Notes: generated from the sequence alone by a model not told the origin. Counted from the first letter of the stretch, positions 35,141-45,134 are shown. The stretch: 51,702 nt of DNA from Oscillospiraceae bacterium (GCA_017405465.1 JAFRAJ010000007.1:1-51702); one strand, 5' to 3'. Program-made: numbers and translations.

Positions 35141-36238
35141 GTGTTCAGGATATTTGTGATAAATCCCGGTTCCACATCCACCAAGATCGCTCTTTTTGAA
35201 GACAGAGATAATGTCTGGGAGCGGAAGATATTCCACGAAGCAGAGGACCTCAGCAGGTTCCCGTCAGTGAATGATCAGCTTCAGTACAGATACGAACTGA
35301 TATGCAGCACCCTGAAGGAAGACGGTATCGATCTTACAGGGATAAATGCTATTGCGGCAAGGGGAGGCAGCTGCTGCACGGTGGAGAGCGGAGTGTATCT
35401 TGTGAACGACAGGATGATCGAGGATACGAGGCTCGCTAAAGGAGGGACCGAACATGCCTCGATGCTGGGGGTGCAGTTAGCTGATAAGTTCCGCAGTATT
35501 TACGGCGGAGCCGTGTATACCATGGACCCGATCGTTGTGGATGAATACAGTGATCTTGCAAGGATGACAGGAATAAAGGGGCTTTACAGGTCAGTGTCTT
35601 CCCACGCATTGAATCAGAAAGGTGTAGCTATGGAGTATGCCCGAAGCATCGGGAAAAGCTACGAAGATCTGGATCTTATAGTCGCACATATAGACGGAGG
35701 CATTACGGTCGGAGCTCATGAGAGAGGAAGGATGACCGACTGCAACAGCGGTGCAGGCGGTGACGGACCATACACACCAAGCCGTATCGGAAGCATAGGT
35801 ATCGCAGATTTCATTCACTACTCAAAAGGCCGCGACAGCGATGAACTGGAGCATCTCTGCAATACAGGAGGAGGTTTTTCCAGTCTGCTGGGAACGAACG
35901 ATGCTGACAAAGTGTGGAATATGGTACAGAATGGAAATCAGGCAGCATACAGGGCCTGGTACGGAATGATATATCAGATCTGCAAACAGATCGGTGCCAT
36001 GGCGTCTGTCCTGTGCGGCAATGTCGACGCGATCCTTCTGACCGGAGGACTTGTCAGGTTCAGGAGCATAACAGGAGAAATAGAGAGAAGATGCGGATGG
36101 ATCGCCCCTGTACATGTCTTTCCCGGAGAAGTGGAGATGCAGGCACTGGCACACGGAGCTCTGAGGGTACTGACAGGTCGGCAGAAGGCAAAACAGTACA
36201 CCGGAGAACCGGTCTTTTCCGGATATCCGGAAGACTGA
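35141..36238 (+). CDS. buk: Butyrate kinase (acetokinase/ASKHA family)
   Basis: 365 residues, typical of butyrate kinases, which convert butyryl-phosphate + ADP to butyrate + ATP. The N terminus FRIFVINPGSTSTKIALF is the phosphate-1 motif. Further blocks are ARGGSCCTVESGVYLVND, SSHALNQKGVA, VAHIDGGITVGAHERGRMTDCNSG read in parts, and ILLTGGLVR. The start is GTG at 35141, needed to keep the conserved first strand; CCGGAG lies upstream. No phosphotransbutyrylase gene is next to it, so the substrate could also be branched-chain acyl phosphate. It diverges from mgtA and its leader. Confidence 0.9.
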   Translation: MFRIFVINPGSTSTKIALFEDRDNVWERKIFHEAEDLSRFPSVNDQLQYRYELICSTLKEDGIDLTGINAIAARGGSCCTVESGVYLVNDRMIEDTRLAKGGTEHASMLGVQLADKFRSIYGGAVYTMDPIVVDEYSDLARMTGIKGLYRSVSSHALNQKGVAMEYARSIGKSYEDLDLIVAHIDGGITVGAHERGRMTDCNSGAGGDGPYTPSRIGSIGIADFIHYSKGRDSDELEHLCNTGGGFSSLLGTNDADKVWNMVQNGNQAAYRAWYGMIYQICKQIGAMASVLCGNVDAILLTGGLVRFRSITGEIERRCGWIAPVHVFPGEVEMQALAHGALRVLTGRQKAKQYTGEPVFSGYPED

Positions 36239-36300
36239 CACTACCAAATACTGTAACTTTGTGGAATAATTGATTTGATCAAAGAGATATGGAGATAAAA

Positions 36301-36513
36301 ATGCACGAACTTAATCCCTGCAAGAACTGCCATGAAGACGTAGCGTATCTGGAGACAGAAGGAGACTGGTGTGTATATGTGATTTGCGGACACTGCGGAA
36401 CACATACTGCTTTTCAGCGCTATTCCAATGAAGAGGAAAAGAAGGAAGCTGAGAAAAAAGTCGTCGAACTGTGGAATATGGGCAAAGTCGTTATCGAAGC
36501 CCGTGTAGAGTAG
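36301..36513 (+). CDS. Small zinc-ribbon protein (Lar-like)
   Basis: 70 residues. Two CxxC knuckles, CKNCHEDVAYLETEGDWCVY with CGHCGTHTAF, are followed by an acidic helix (EEEKKEAEKKVVELWNMG). This layout (LNPC..C, ..C..CG, then a helix ending A/V-x-x-x-W-N) is that of Lar-like restriction-alleviation proteins and related phage or host zinc-ribbon proteins. A DNA-mimic or modifier role is only an inference. The start at 36301 has GGAG 6 nt before it. An ATG at 36289 is less well placed. It may share the transcript with the butyrate kinase gene, 62 nt upstream. Confidence 0.7.
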   Translation: MHELNPCKNCHEDVAYLETEGDWCVYVICGHCGTHTAFQRYSNEEEKKEAEKKVVELWNMGKVVIEARVE

Positions 36514-36539
36514 GAATATCTTAAGCGCAATAAAAGAAG

Positions 36540-36575
36540 GATGCAGGCATCATGGTGATGTCTGCATCTGTTTTA
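36540..36575. terminator. Terminator after the zinc-ribbon gene
   Basis: GATGCAGGCATCA (36540-36552) pairs with TGATGTCTGCATC (36556-36568, one G-U) around TGG, then TGTTTTATT on the plus strand. It may also serve the HD-RyR gene on the minus strand. Confidence 0.8.
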
Positions 36576-36589
36576 TTACTGATAAATTG

Positions 36590-38641
36590 TCATTCCGGCA
36601 GGGTGTAGATCCTGAGGCCGTCATACTTTTTGATGAGTTTTAGCATGCTGTTAAAAGGTTTCCAGTCTTTGCCCTGATCCTCCTCAGAAAGACTGTGATA
36701 GTGCTCCAGGATGTTCTTTCTGGTCAATTCGCCGTTCATCATGAGTTTGTGCATCCTTGTCTGCTCCCTGAGGATTCTTCTGAACTGTCTCTCACTCATA
36801 CCGGAAGGAAGGATACTATCCACAGGGATGGTCTCATAGTCGGTCCCGTATGTCCATCCCATATCGCGGTGTTCTCTGATCCAGCGCTCATGCTCCATGG
36901 GAGCAAAGATCTCAGTCTGCTCCTGTGTAAAAGCGTTTATCATATCATAGTCAACAGGTCTGTCCGTAAAGAACGAGTGGATCGCATTGAGATATCTGGA
37001 AAAGCTCTTGGCCTGATTTATTGTGGACACCTGATATTCGAGAGAGATATTCTCAAAATCCTGCTCCATCTGATCTGTGGTCACGTTATTCTCTTCACCG
37101 TTATAGGAATATCTGTTGTGCAGAGATACCGCAAAGTCATACAGGTGCAGGAAGTTGCTCGTTGAGAGATAGGTGTGCTTGCTGCTGCGGTCAACAGCTT
37201 CCATATCAGTAGTCACGAAGAGGGGCAGCTGACTGAGATCGACGATCTTTCCTATATCTGAAACGAATTTGTCTGAGACAGCCATGTCGCTGTAGTCTTT
37301 GAGCCTTGGAGCTTTTCCCTGTTTTCCGTCATTCAGCCATTTGTTGTAGAGATCCTCAAAAGCGAGGATCTTTTCTTTTTCTTCGATATCGAAGATATAT
37401 AGCGCGCTGACAGACTCATTGCTGAAATCGAATCTTGCTGCCATTGGATGGAGCTCTGTTCTGGAGTTCCTGCCGTATGCCGTGCGGTCCCAGCACTGAA
37501 GTTCATCACAGAACATGAGAAGGTAGGCGAGGGGATTCCATTCCATACGGAATTGCGGTTTTTTGGCAGAGGGATCCTTATAGAAAGCGATATTGAATTT
37601 ATAGAGACTGTTATGAAGGATGATCGCCAGAATGGCATCCATGTGATCTTTTTCTATAGATTCTGCTCCAAGGGAAGAGACCAGTTCGCTGAAAAGCCTT
37701 GTAGCGCTGAACCATGCATGGTCCATATAGTATCCGAATTTCTCCGGATCGGACGGCTTCTCGATCAGGACCTCAAGCATACCGGCTTCATCGAAGCCGT
37801 AAATGGTACCGAGCTGTTTTGTCAGGCAGAAAGAGAACAGCTCGTTGGTGTTCGCAAAGTCTCTGCCGAAAAGGTTTTTGAAATGTTCTCTGCTCTGAGG
37901 ACTCAGAGAAGTGATCGCACTGCATCCGTCATATGTAAGGAATATTGTATCCGTGCCTCTTTCGAAATTGCCTGCGACTTCAAAATAGGACATGACCTGC
38001 TCGAATGGAAGTTCAAAAGGATATCCGATGTCATGGAAAAGGGAAGTGAGTCCCCAGAATTTGAGGAATCGGCATGCGGCCTCATTATCCGTCATGTCCG
38101 GATCATAGAATTCTCTGAATGCGCTGCGGAACTTCTCATTTGTCTCATAGACAGCGAGACCGAGAGAGAAGACATATACAGAGTGGGAATAGTGATCCCT
38201 GTGTTTCAGCAGCACTGAGCTTCCGTTGGATTCGAATTCGGACAGGAGCTCGATCATCTTTTTGGATCTGCCGTATCTGCCGAAGAACATCTCCATGAAG
38301 GAGTAATACACAGTGTAAGCGTCTTCTGCAGTACCGGAATCGATGAATGCTCCAAGCTCCTTTTCCAGACACAGCCGGTTCGTGTCCATCTGCATGTCGT
38401 AGGGTATCTGGTTCGGAGAGATTCCCTCTCCCAGCCAAACGCCTTCTTCTGCCTCCCTGGCAGTGACTGCGCTGTCGAACAGCAGCTCTTCACAGCGATC
38501 ATGAATAAAGCGCAGGGCAGCAGCTTTGAGACCGTAAAAACCTGATTCATCTGACTTCAGTTCGGGCTGGAACGGACCTACATCCTTTCCGAACCTTTCC
38601 TTGTTCAGAAGCCGCATCTTTTCAAAAGACGTATATGCCAT
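36590..38641 (-). CDS. Large HD-superfamily-like protein with C-terminal RyR-like domain
   Basis: 683 residues, no signal peptide or membrane helix. Residues about 145-385 hold an HD-type metal-site set: HRDHYSH (150-153), LFHDIGYPFE (H203-D204), a His at 308, LHN at 343 and CDELQCWD (D379). HD enzymes usually act as phosphohydrolases on nucleotides or cyclic nucleotides. Residues about 580-680 resemble the RyR domain: APMEHERWIREHRDMGWTYG, then a LSEEDQGKDWKPF stretch and a closing YDGLRIY, at the expected distances. RyR domains in bacteria often come with nucleotide-signalling or conflict proteins. The middle (390-580) I do not recognise. ATG 38641 has AAAGGATC upstream. It follows the vWA gene by 48 nt with no terminator, so it is probably the last gene of the MoxR operon. 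Confidence 0.6.
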   Translation of the reverse strand: MAYTSFEKMRLLNKERFGKDVGPFQPELKSDESGFYGLKAAALRFIHDRCEELLFDSAVTAREAEEGVWLGEGISPNQIPYDMQMDTNRLCLEKELGAFIDSGTAEDAYTVYYSFMEMFFGRYGRSKKMIELLSEFESNGSSVLLKHRDHYSHSVYVFSLGLAVYETNEKFRSAFREFYDPDMTDNEAACRFLKFWGLTSLFHDIGYPFELPFEQVMSYFEVAGNFERGTDTIFLTYDGCSAITSLSPQSREHFKNLFGRDFANTNELFSFCLTKQLGTIYGFDEAGMLEVLIEKPSDPEKFGYYMDHAWFSATRLFSELVSSLGAESIEKDHMDAILAIILHNSLYKFNIAFYKDPSAKKPQFRMEWNPLAYLLMFCDELQCWDRTAYGRNSRTELHPMAARFDFSNESVSALYIFDIEEKEKILAFEDLYNKWLNDGKQGKAPRLKDYSDMAVSDKFVSDIGKIVDLSQLPLFVTTDMEAVDRSSKHTYLSTSNFLHLYDFAVSLHNRYSYNGEENNVTTDQMEQDFENISLEYQVSTINQAKSFSRYLNAIHSFFTDRPVDYDMINAFTQEQTEIFAPMEHERWIREHRDMGWTYGTDYETIPVDSILPSGMSERQFRRILREQTRMHKLMMNGELTRKNILEHYHSLSEEDQGKDWKPFNSMLKLIKKYDGLRIYTLPE

Positions 38642-38689
38642 ATCTGATAGATCCTTTCAGGAAATCGGTTTGTTAGTTCAGTTTGTTTA

Positions 38690-41302
38690 TCAGTTCTTGC
38701 GGAAAAGGCCTTTGATATCGGCCCACCGCAGCTTACGGATTGCTATGTCTGCAAGTATAAGTACAAGACACAGGGAGGCCAGAAGTCCGAGCGGCTCGCG
38801 GTATACCGTAGTATCTTCCGCCTGGAATGATGCAGCCTGATCTGTGCTGTCAGTCACTGTTCCTCCGGTCATGGATGTGACAGTGTCCAGTACACTTCTA
38901 CCGTCAGGCGAGAATGAGTCATATTCATCGGAGTAGTCCACAGAGAAGAATGAGTTGAGGTAGTCTACGACATTTCCGTCAGGGTCTTTGAGCGCAAAGG
39001 TAACGTCGTATGCTCCTTCTCTGTTCGTGATGAAGGAACATTTGAAGGTGTTTCGCTGGGCAGCATTCATGGCGACTGTACTGCTTCCATGGATATTGGA
39101 GACCTGCATCTCGGCTGTTACAGGGACTTCGGATCCTGCGGTGCTGAGGACTACAGAGATATTCTTGCCTCTGTGTGTGATAGCGGCGTTCATTGCAGAA
39201 CCGTGGTTCTCGGGGGAGAGCGTGGTGGATATCATCCTGTTGATCACAGTCTTGGCTGTTTCCGATGAGTACCAGTTCAGGCACCACCTGTCAGTGAGGT
39301 CGGATGCGAATACTGCAGCTTTTCCTTTACCGCAGTCGTTTACAGCATATATCGGCATCCCGTCGGCCGTAGTGATCCACGCAGTATGCTCCTGTTTCAT
39401 GACAGTGGGCATATAACCTGTTACGGGTGGAAGATCCGCTTCTGTCAGACCTTCTGTGAGGACATTGTCTTGGGTGATCCTGAGGTCCGTCACTCCGAGG
39501 TGCACTGCGCTCAATGCCTGCTGTTCAGCTTCACCGAGGATTATCTCAGGAAGATCGTCAGCTGTAGTAGCATATGAGAAATGTCCGCAGCCGTCCTGAG
39601 CGAGAGCAGCAAGTATTGTGGAGGGGAATCCCATTCCGATCGTTGAAACGGTTATGCCTTCCGATGCCATCTTCTTGGCTACAGCACTGTATGCGGTATC
39701 GCCGGGACCGCCATCGGAAAGAAGGACCGCCATCCTGACAGCAGCATCGCAGTTGACGAGCTCGGAATATGCCATCATAAGAGGCCTGGCAAATATGGTC
39801 TGGTTCATGGTGGTCGCGGTGCTGATGTTCTCCATGACCTGCTGTTTATAGACAGCAGTGGCGCGGGAGAGCGGGGCATTCATCACAGCAAACTGGTTGA
39901 AAGTGACAAGCCCGCAGTAGTCCTTGTCCGAAAGGGCTTCGATACACTTCGTTGCACCTTCCTTTGCCATGACTATGTAGTTGCCTGCCATACTGAGGGA
40001 GGTGTCCAGAAGTATCATCAGAGCTATGGAGTCGCCTTTGCTCTCTTCCAATACAGTAAAATCTACGGGAAGTATCTTCTCGATCTCCGTACCAACCATA
40101 TTGCCGTACATGAAGGTATCGCCTCCGCCGCATACGAGAAGTGAGCGGCCCTGCAGTTCAACATAGTCTCTTATGGTATGGTCGTATCCTTCCGGGAGAT
40201 CCTCCATATCTATGTTGAGGAGGATCATAGCGTCATAATTGCAGAGCTCTACCATGGTGCGCGGGGCATTCCTCGCAGTGACTGCAGTCAGAGTGTACTC
40301 TTCTGACAAAGCGCTTTTTAGCGGGTCCGCATCGGATTCCTTATTTGTAATGGCCAGAAGGGATATGGAACTTGTAGCATTGACACAGCAGTATCCCACG
40401 TCATTGCGGTTGATGCTGTTGTTCTGCTCATTGGCAGATACGGTGACGTTAAATGTATGTTTCCCGGATTCCTCGATTGGAAGAGTGAACTCCACTGTGT
40501 TTTCTCCCTCGCGGAGAATGACAGCTTTGTTCTGTATCTCATAAGCACTTCGGTTGAGTCGTATTACAGCGTATGAATCACATGTACTGGTGATCGTCGC
40601 GACTATTGGTATCTCGTCGCCGACGTTGGCACCGGAGGGACATTTCACTGAATCGACCTGTATATCGTTACCTTCGAGGACCGTATCAAAATGGATCGCA
40701 TCGACACGTATACCGCGGTTGGAAAGAGCCTGCGCAGCTGCGTCTGCGTGTCCGTCAGTCTCTCTTCCGTCGGAAAGGACAATGATCCTCTTGGCTCTTT
40801 CTGCGGGGAAAAGGGATGCAGCGTATTCAAGAGCCTGTTCAAGGTTCGTGACGCTTGCACCGACGGGCAGATCCCCGCTGTATACTCTGTCCTCCGGAAT
40901 GACCAGCTCGGAAGTGTCAAATGAGCTTCTGTCACTGCTGACGTCCAGCAGTGTTACCTGCTTTTCCGCGAACTTGATAACGCCGAGCAAGGAGGAACTG
41001 TCTATTTTGTCAACGATCTCCTGAGCTTTTTCCAGAACGGCATCATTATGAGAGATGATACTGTCAGACTGGTCAATCACAAGGATGACAGCCTGTTTTG
41101 ATGACGAGAACGAGTACTGAAGTCCCGAGATAGCAAGTACAAGTAAAAGTGATACTATGCTTCGCAGAAGAGCCGGCAGGTTCTTCTTCAGTGTCCGTCT
41201 TTTTCTCGGTATTCGAAACAGCGGGATCAGTATCACCGCCAGAGCCGGTATGAAAAGCAGCAGACGGAGGGGATACTGGAAACTAAGATCAAAGTTCTTC
41301 AC
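38690..41302 (-). CDS. Membrane protein with two vWA domains and a glutamine-amidotransferase-like segment
   Basis: 870 residues from GTG 41302. Two N-terminal helices (about 10-60) are followed by vWA domain 1 (MIDAS DQSDS, residue ~77), an Ig-like stretch, a class I GATase-like stretch (RDYVELQGRSLLVCGGGDTF, ~380-400), vWA domain 2 (MIDAS DTSLS, ~433) and a final helix before RKLRWADIKGLFRKN. This order is known from membrane proteins in MoxR-DUF58-vWA operons. It may bind metal-dependent partners outside or in the envelope and be remodelled by the MoxR ATPase. GTG 41302 has GGGGGA upstream and overlaps the preceding stop by 14 nt. A start further upstream, at 41365, would overlap more. Confidence 0.85.
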   Translation of the reverse strand: MKNFDLSFQYPLRLLLFIPALAVILIPLFRIPRKRRTLKKNLPALLRSIVSLLLVLAISGLQYSFSSSKQAVILVIDQSDSIISHNDAVLEKAQEIVDKIDSSSLLGVIKFAEKQVTLLDVSSDRSSFDTSELVIPEDRVYSGDLPVGASVTNLEQALEYAASLFPAERAKRIIVLSDGRETDGHADAAAQALSNRGIRVDAIHFDTVLEGNDIQVDSVKCPSGANVGDEIPIVATITSTCDSYAVIRLNRSAYEIQNKAVILREGENTVEFTLPIEESGKHTFNVTVSANEQNNSINRNDVGYCCVNATSSISLLAITNKESDADPLKSALSEEYTLTAVTARNAPRTMVELCNYDAMILLNIDMEDLPEGYDHTIRDYVELQGRSLLVCGGGDTFMYGNMVGTEIEKILPVDFTVLEESKGDSIALMILLDTSLSMAGNYIVMAKEGATKCIEALSDKDYCGLVTFNQFAVMNAPLSRATAVYKQQVMENISTATTMNQTIFARPLMMAYSELVNCDAAVRMAVLLSDGGPGDTAYSAVAKKMASEGITVSTIGMGFPSTILAALAQDGCGHFSYATTADDLPEIILGEAEQQALSAVHLGVTDLRITQDNVLTEGLTEADLPPVTGYMPTVMKQEHTAWITTADGMPIYAVNDCGKGKAAVFASDLTDRWCLNWYSSETAKTVINRMISTTLSPENHGSAMNAAITHRGKNISVVLSTAGSEVPVTAEMQVSNIHGSSTVAMNAAQRNTFKCSFITNREGAYDVTFALKDPDGNVVDYLNSFFSVDYSDEYDSFSPDGRSVLDTVTSMTGGTVTDSTDQAASFQAEDTTVYREPLGLLASLCLVLILADIAIRKLRWADIKGLFRKN

Positions 41303-43115
41303 GGCAAGAGATCCCCCATTCTGCAAGTATGAATAAAAGAACAGCTGCTGCGATCCAGACAGCAAGATGAGTGCCTGCTTTAGGCACCTGCTCTTCCGTA
41401 CCGGACCAGATATTGCCGGATGACCTGTCTATGGAATATCCTTCCAGTTCCTGCTTAAGGCTTTCGGAAGCGGGTATATGTACGAAGAAATCCTTGTATA
41501 TCGTTTTTTCATCGGATTTCTCGGTTATGCGGTAAACACCGGTCTCATTAGGAACGAATACAGTCTGCGACTGCTCCATGGCAAGACTCTGCTGACTTCC
41601 ATCCGGCTTTGTGACGAAAGCATAGTCCTCGTACGGAACCAGGCTGACTGTCAGTTCCTGACCAACGTATGCGTCGTTCTCTTCAACGATCCAGGGAAGA
41701 GAATGGCGCACGAGATTTCTGAGCATGACTGTAAGATCGCTCTGCAGAGGAAGGTTGGTGTCATGTACATCGAAGGATATAACAGTAGAGACAGAGCCAT
41801 CCTGGGCTCTGCGAGTGACACCTACTGTTTCTTCACCGCAGCGGTAGATATCATCCCAAAGCGAACTTCCTCTGAGCACCGAATACTTGCTCACGTATGT
41901 GTTATCGAGGAGCATGTCCCTGTAGAGAGGGGCTGTTGACGCGCCGGCTGCTTTCAGCTTTTCAGGAGTCTCGGAATAACCGGTCACGGTAACGCCTTCC
42001 GGCAGATTCTGATTTCCGAATATCAGGATGGATCCTGACGGATATTCTTCGGGATAGAAACCATCGAATATATACATGTGGAAGCCGGAAAGGTTGGGAT
42101 CAAGATAGCTATCGACTCTCAATGCTACATGAGGAATAGAGTCAAGTGCACTTCTGAGGAATCTCGGGTTGCGGCTGATCAGTCTCACTTTCCAGTAGTA
42201 TTCCTGCTCTACACAGACGGAGAAGGAGTTGTCCTCACGCAGCCCATCCTCCACGTCCAGGAAGATCCTGGCGTTGGAGAAATGCCTGAAACGGTTCGCA
42301 TCCATCTTGAAAGTGACTTCAGTGACTGCGTCATCCTGACATTCTGCAAGCTGAACATCAAGTACCTGACCGTCGATCTCCAGACCGACAGGAAGGACGG
42401 CATCCATGCCGGTGCTCACTACAGTACCGTAATAATACAGAAGTTCATTCTTCTCTTCGTAGGTAAGCGACAGCACAGCCGCGTTCCATGTATCATCACC
42501 GACATAGACTACATCGATATTGTGCATATCCCGGCATTCGGCATCAGTGAACAGAACTACCTGAGTGTCTGGATATCTGTCAGCTGTTTCCTGAGCCAGA
42601 GCCAGAGCCGCATCAATATCACAGCTTCCCATAGAACAAACGGTGTTGTCTAAAAGGATGTCGACATCGCTTATGGAAGAGGAATCCTGAATAAGATAGT
42701 AGGCCTCATCCGAAGCACTGATAATGCTCAGGGTGTGGCCGTTATTGATCTTCTTTGTGAGTTTTCTGATGCCTTCAAGTGCCCTGTCGAAGCGGGTCTC
42801 TCCCTTGCCGTTCTGCATCAGCATGCTGGCTGATGAATCCAGAACAGCAATGTATTTAATGCTGTTTCCGCTGTAGAAGACCGGTCTTGCCACTATTAGT
42901 GCAGTTCCGGCAACAGCAAGGAGTTGAAAGAGGAAGACAAGAAACTTCTTGAGCTTCTGCATAGGCAGGACCTGTTTCATGAACTTGTCAGCCAGCTTCC
43001 AGATATAAGTGCTCGCTACAGGATGGTCCTCATGCTTTGATTTCACCAGATGAATGATGATCAGCACGGGGATCCCAAGCAGCAGCAAGAGACCTTTTGG
43101 ATTTTCGAAACTCAT
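41289..43115 (-). CDS. BatA-like protein with N-terminal BatA and vWA domains
   Basis: 608 residues. The start MSFENPKGLLLLLGIPVLIIIHLVKSKHE, seen here in parts, is a BatA_N/aerotolerance segment; a second helix is near 55-80. The vWA domain has MIDAS DSSASM near residue 92. The rest is beta-rich and ends in a transmembrane helix (LAVWIAAAVLLFILAEWGI) at the C terminus, leaving most of the protein on one side of the membrane. Its ATG overlaps the DUF58 stop (ATGA), and its end overlaps the next gene, so the set is tightly coupled. Confidence 0.87.
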   Translation of the reverse strand: MSFENPKGLLLLLGIPVLIIIHLVKSKHEDHPVASTYIWKLADKFMKQVLPMQKLKKFLVFLFQLLAVAGTALIVARPVFYSGNSIKYIAVLDSSASMLMQNGKGETRFDRALEGIRKLTKKINNGHTLSIISASDEAYYLIQDSSSISDVDILLDNTVCSMGSCDIDAALALAQETADRYPDTQVVLFTDAECRDMHNIDVVYVGDDTWNAAVLSLTYEEKNELLYYYGTVVSTGMDAVLPVGLEIDGQVLDVQLAECQDDAVTEVTFKMDANRFRHFSNARIFLDVEDGLREDNSFSVCVEQEYYWKVRLISRNPRFLRSALDSIPHVALRVDSYLDPNLSGFHMYIFDGFYPEEYPSGSILIFGNQNLPEGVTVTGYSETPEKLKAAGASTAPLYRDMLLDNTYVSKYSVLRGSSLWDDIYRCGEETVGVTRRAQDGSVSTVISFDVHDTNLPLQSDLTVMLRNLVRHSLPWIVEENDAYVGQELTVSLVPYEDYAFVTKPDGSQQSLAMEQSQTVFVPNETGVYRITEKSDEKTIYKDFFVHIPASESLKQELEGYSIDRSSGNIWSGTEEQVPKAGTHLAVWIAAAVLLFILAEWGISCREEL

Positions 43116-44011
43116 AGTATGATTCCCGATTCCGTTGATTTCATAAACAGCATCCGTTCGATTGGTTCATCGGTACAGACGGTGACGAAAGGTATACCTC
43201 TGGTCTCGCAGAAACGTTTGAGTTCATTCTGGTGGTATTCCATTGCAAGGCCGTAGGCTTTGAGTGTATCTCTGGTTATCTCCATCCGTTTATTGCGGGA
43301 GTCCTCTGTACCTGAAGCTTCGCTGTCCATAAGCCAGACTTTGCCCAGGATCATCGGCTGCAGTTCTTCAGGAGAAAGGACCTGCATGAGGCAGACTTCT
43401 CTCTTCTGGAATCTCAGATATTCGGCTCCGCTCTTCCAGTCGCTTTCGGTGAGGAAGTCGGAGATTATCACGGACATCCCGTCTCCGTTGCCTACGTTCT
43501 CTTCGCTGGAGAGCGCGGCTCCGAGCTCTGAACTTCCATAGAACTCCGTATTGTTCAGTCTGTCAACTGCGGCGTAAAAGCGTTCCTTACCGACGATCGC
43601 GCCTTGTGTCACATCCTCACACCTGTCTCCATGCATCTCAATGATGCTGACGCGATCCATGGACTGGACCGCAAGAAAACCGAGCGCGGCTGCAAGCTTA
43701 AGCGCAGTCTCGCCCTTATGAGGATCGCCCCAGTCCATGGATGCAGAACAGTCCACATAGATCCTGTGATGCAGTTGTCTTTCATCCACGAAGAGCTTTA
43801 TAAACAATTTCTCGAAGCGCGCGTAGAGATTCCAGTCTATGCGTCTGAGGTCATCTCCGGGAACATAGTCCTGGTAATCCGCGAACTCCGCGGAACTTCC
43901 GTGTTTGACTGTGCGCCTGTTTCCGCCGAACAGACCGTTGAGGGATGAGTGAACGTTGAGATCCCTGGTCTCGAGCATGGCGATGAAGGCGTCGTCTATG
44001 ATCTTCCTCAT
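43112..44011 (-). CDS. DUF58 (vWA-like) protein of MoxR operon
   Basis: 299 residues. The DUF58 signature SSAEFADYQDYVPGDDLRRIDWNLYARFEKLFIKLF is present, here read as YVPGDDLRRIDW plus ARFEKLFIKLF. A vWA-like MIDAS follows in DCSASMDWG. Such proteins always go with MoxR ATPases; the pair is thought to act in folding or metal loading of partner complexes. GGGAG lies before ATG 44011. 27 nt separate it from the moxR stop, and its stop overlaps the next start. Confidence 0.93.
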   Translation of the reverse strand: MRKIIDDAFIAMLETRDLNVHSSLNGLFGGNRRTVKHGSSAEFADYQDYVPGDDLRRIDWNLYARFEKLFIKLFVDERQLHHRIYVDCSASMDWGDPHKGETALKLAAALGFLAVQSMDRVSIIEMHGDRCEDVTQGAIVGKERFYAAVDRLNNTEFYGSSELGAALSSEENVGNGDGMSVIISDFLTESDWKSGAEYLRFQKREVCLMQVLSPEELQPMILGKVWLMDSEASGTEDSRNKRMEITRDTLKAYGLAMEYHQNELKRFCETRGIPFVTVCTDEPIERMLFMKSTESGIIL

Positions 44012-44038
44012 AAAAAACTATCTCTCCCTCAGAAAGGA

Positions 44039-45085
44039 TCAGCCAAAGAGTCTCTTCCTCTTTTTCTTTGGCATTGCGACGTCCTTGGGATCGGAGGATA
44101 CTTTTCTTCCGTTAACTTCTTCAAGGAGCATATAGATAAGAGTATCGGCGTCGATCTTCTCAGTGACAGCGAGGAAACTGGGCTTAACACGGTGCCTGAG
44201 CACCGGATATGCCAGTGTATCTATATCCTCAAATGAGACATTGAATCTGCCGTCCATGAGCGCGCGGGCTTTAGCAGAAGTGATCAGGTTCTGCGCAGCT
44301 CTGGGGCTGGCTCCGAAACGAACATACTGTCTTGTGAACTCTGGAGCGTCATCCCTCTCAGGATGCGATGCCTCAACGAGTCTTACCGTATAATCAAGTA
44401 TCTCTGAGGAGATCGGGATCTCTTTGGCGACAGCTCTCATCTCCAGCAGAGTCTTGGCGTTGAGCACGGCATTGGCAGTCTCATCCATAGTCACCTGTGT
44501 AAGAGTGACGATCTTTGCTAGTTCTTCAGGAGTAGGGAAGGTGACGAGCAGTTTGAACATGAAACGGTCCATCTGGGCTTCAGGAAGGGGATATGTTCCG
44601 TCCTGTTCTATCGGGTTCTGAGTTGCCAGAACGAAGAAGGGCTCTTCCAGACGGTAGGTGTTTCCTCCTGCAGTGACGGTATGCTCCTGCATCGCTTCAA
44701 GAAGTGCTGATTGTGTTTTTGGGGTCGCGCGGTTGATCTCATCGGCAAGGATGATGCTGGAGAATATCGGACCGCGCTGGAAGACCAGCCTGTTCTGTCC
44801 GTTCTCGTCCTGTTCGATGATATTGGTGCCGGTGACGTCCGCAGGCATCAGGTCTGGTGTGAACTGTATACGGGAGAAAGGCAGATCGAAAGCCCTTCCA
44901 AGGGAACGAACCAGCCTTGTCTTTCCGACACCGGGGACTCCTTCCAGAAGCACGTTGCCTCCGGACACCATGGCTATGACGGTATCTTCGACCACGTCTT
45001 CCTGTCCGATCATGTCCTTGCTTATTTCAGCAAGGAGCTGTCTGCTCTTCTCTCCGAAGATCTCGACATCATGCGCTTGAACCAT
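44039..45085 (-). CDS. MoxR-family AAA+ ATPase
   Basis: 348 residues. Walker A is EGVPGVGKTRLVRSL (near residue 54), Walker B ILADEINRATPKTQSALLEAM, sensor 1 in ATQNPIEQDGTYPLPEAQMDRF, and a C-terminal lid with GASPRAAQNL. MoxR ATPases act as chaperones for vWA-bearing partners, four of which in number of genes are here. GAGGAG lies 10 nt before ATG 45085. It is the second gene in the operon; the C-terminal tail KKKRKRLFG is strongly basic. Confidence 0.95.
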   Translation of the reverse strand: MVQAHDVEIFGEKSRQLLAEISKDMIGQEDVVEDTVIAMVSGGNVLLEGVPGVGKTRLVRSLGRAFDLPFSRIQFTPDLMPADVTGTNIIEQDENGQNRLVFQRGPIFSSIILADEINRATPKTQSALLEAMQEHTVTAGGNTYRLEEPFFVLATQNPIEQDGTYPLPEAQMDRFMFKLLVTFPTPEELAKIVTLTQVTMDETANAVLNAKTLLEMRAVAKEIPISSEILDYTVRLVEASHPERDDAPEFTRQYVRFGASPRAAQNLITSAKARALMDGRFNVSFEDIDTLAYPVLRHRVKPSFLAVTEKIDADTLIYMLLEEVNGRKVSSDPKDVAMPKKKRKRLFG

Positions 45086-45134
45086 TGCTTATATACTCCT
45101 CATTTCTGTTTATCACTTCTGTTTCGGGAAAGGA

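Noticed and set aside
34939..35184. 81-codon minus-strand frame across the mgtA promoter
   Set aside because: It runs through the promoter and the start of buk; the short frame with the full ribosome site is the better candidate.
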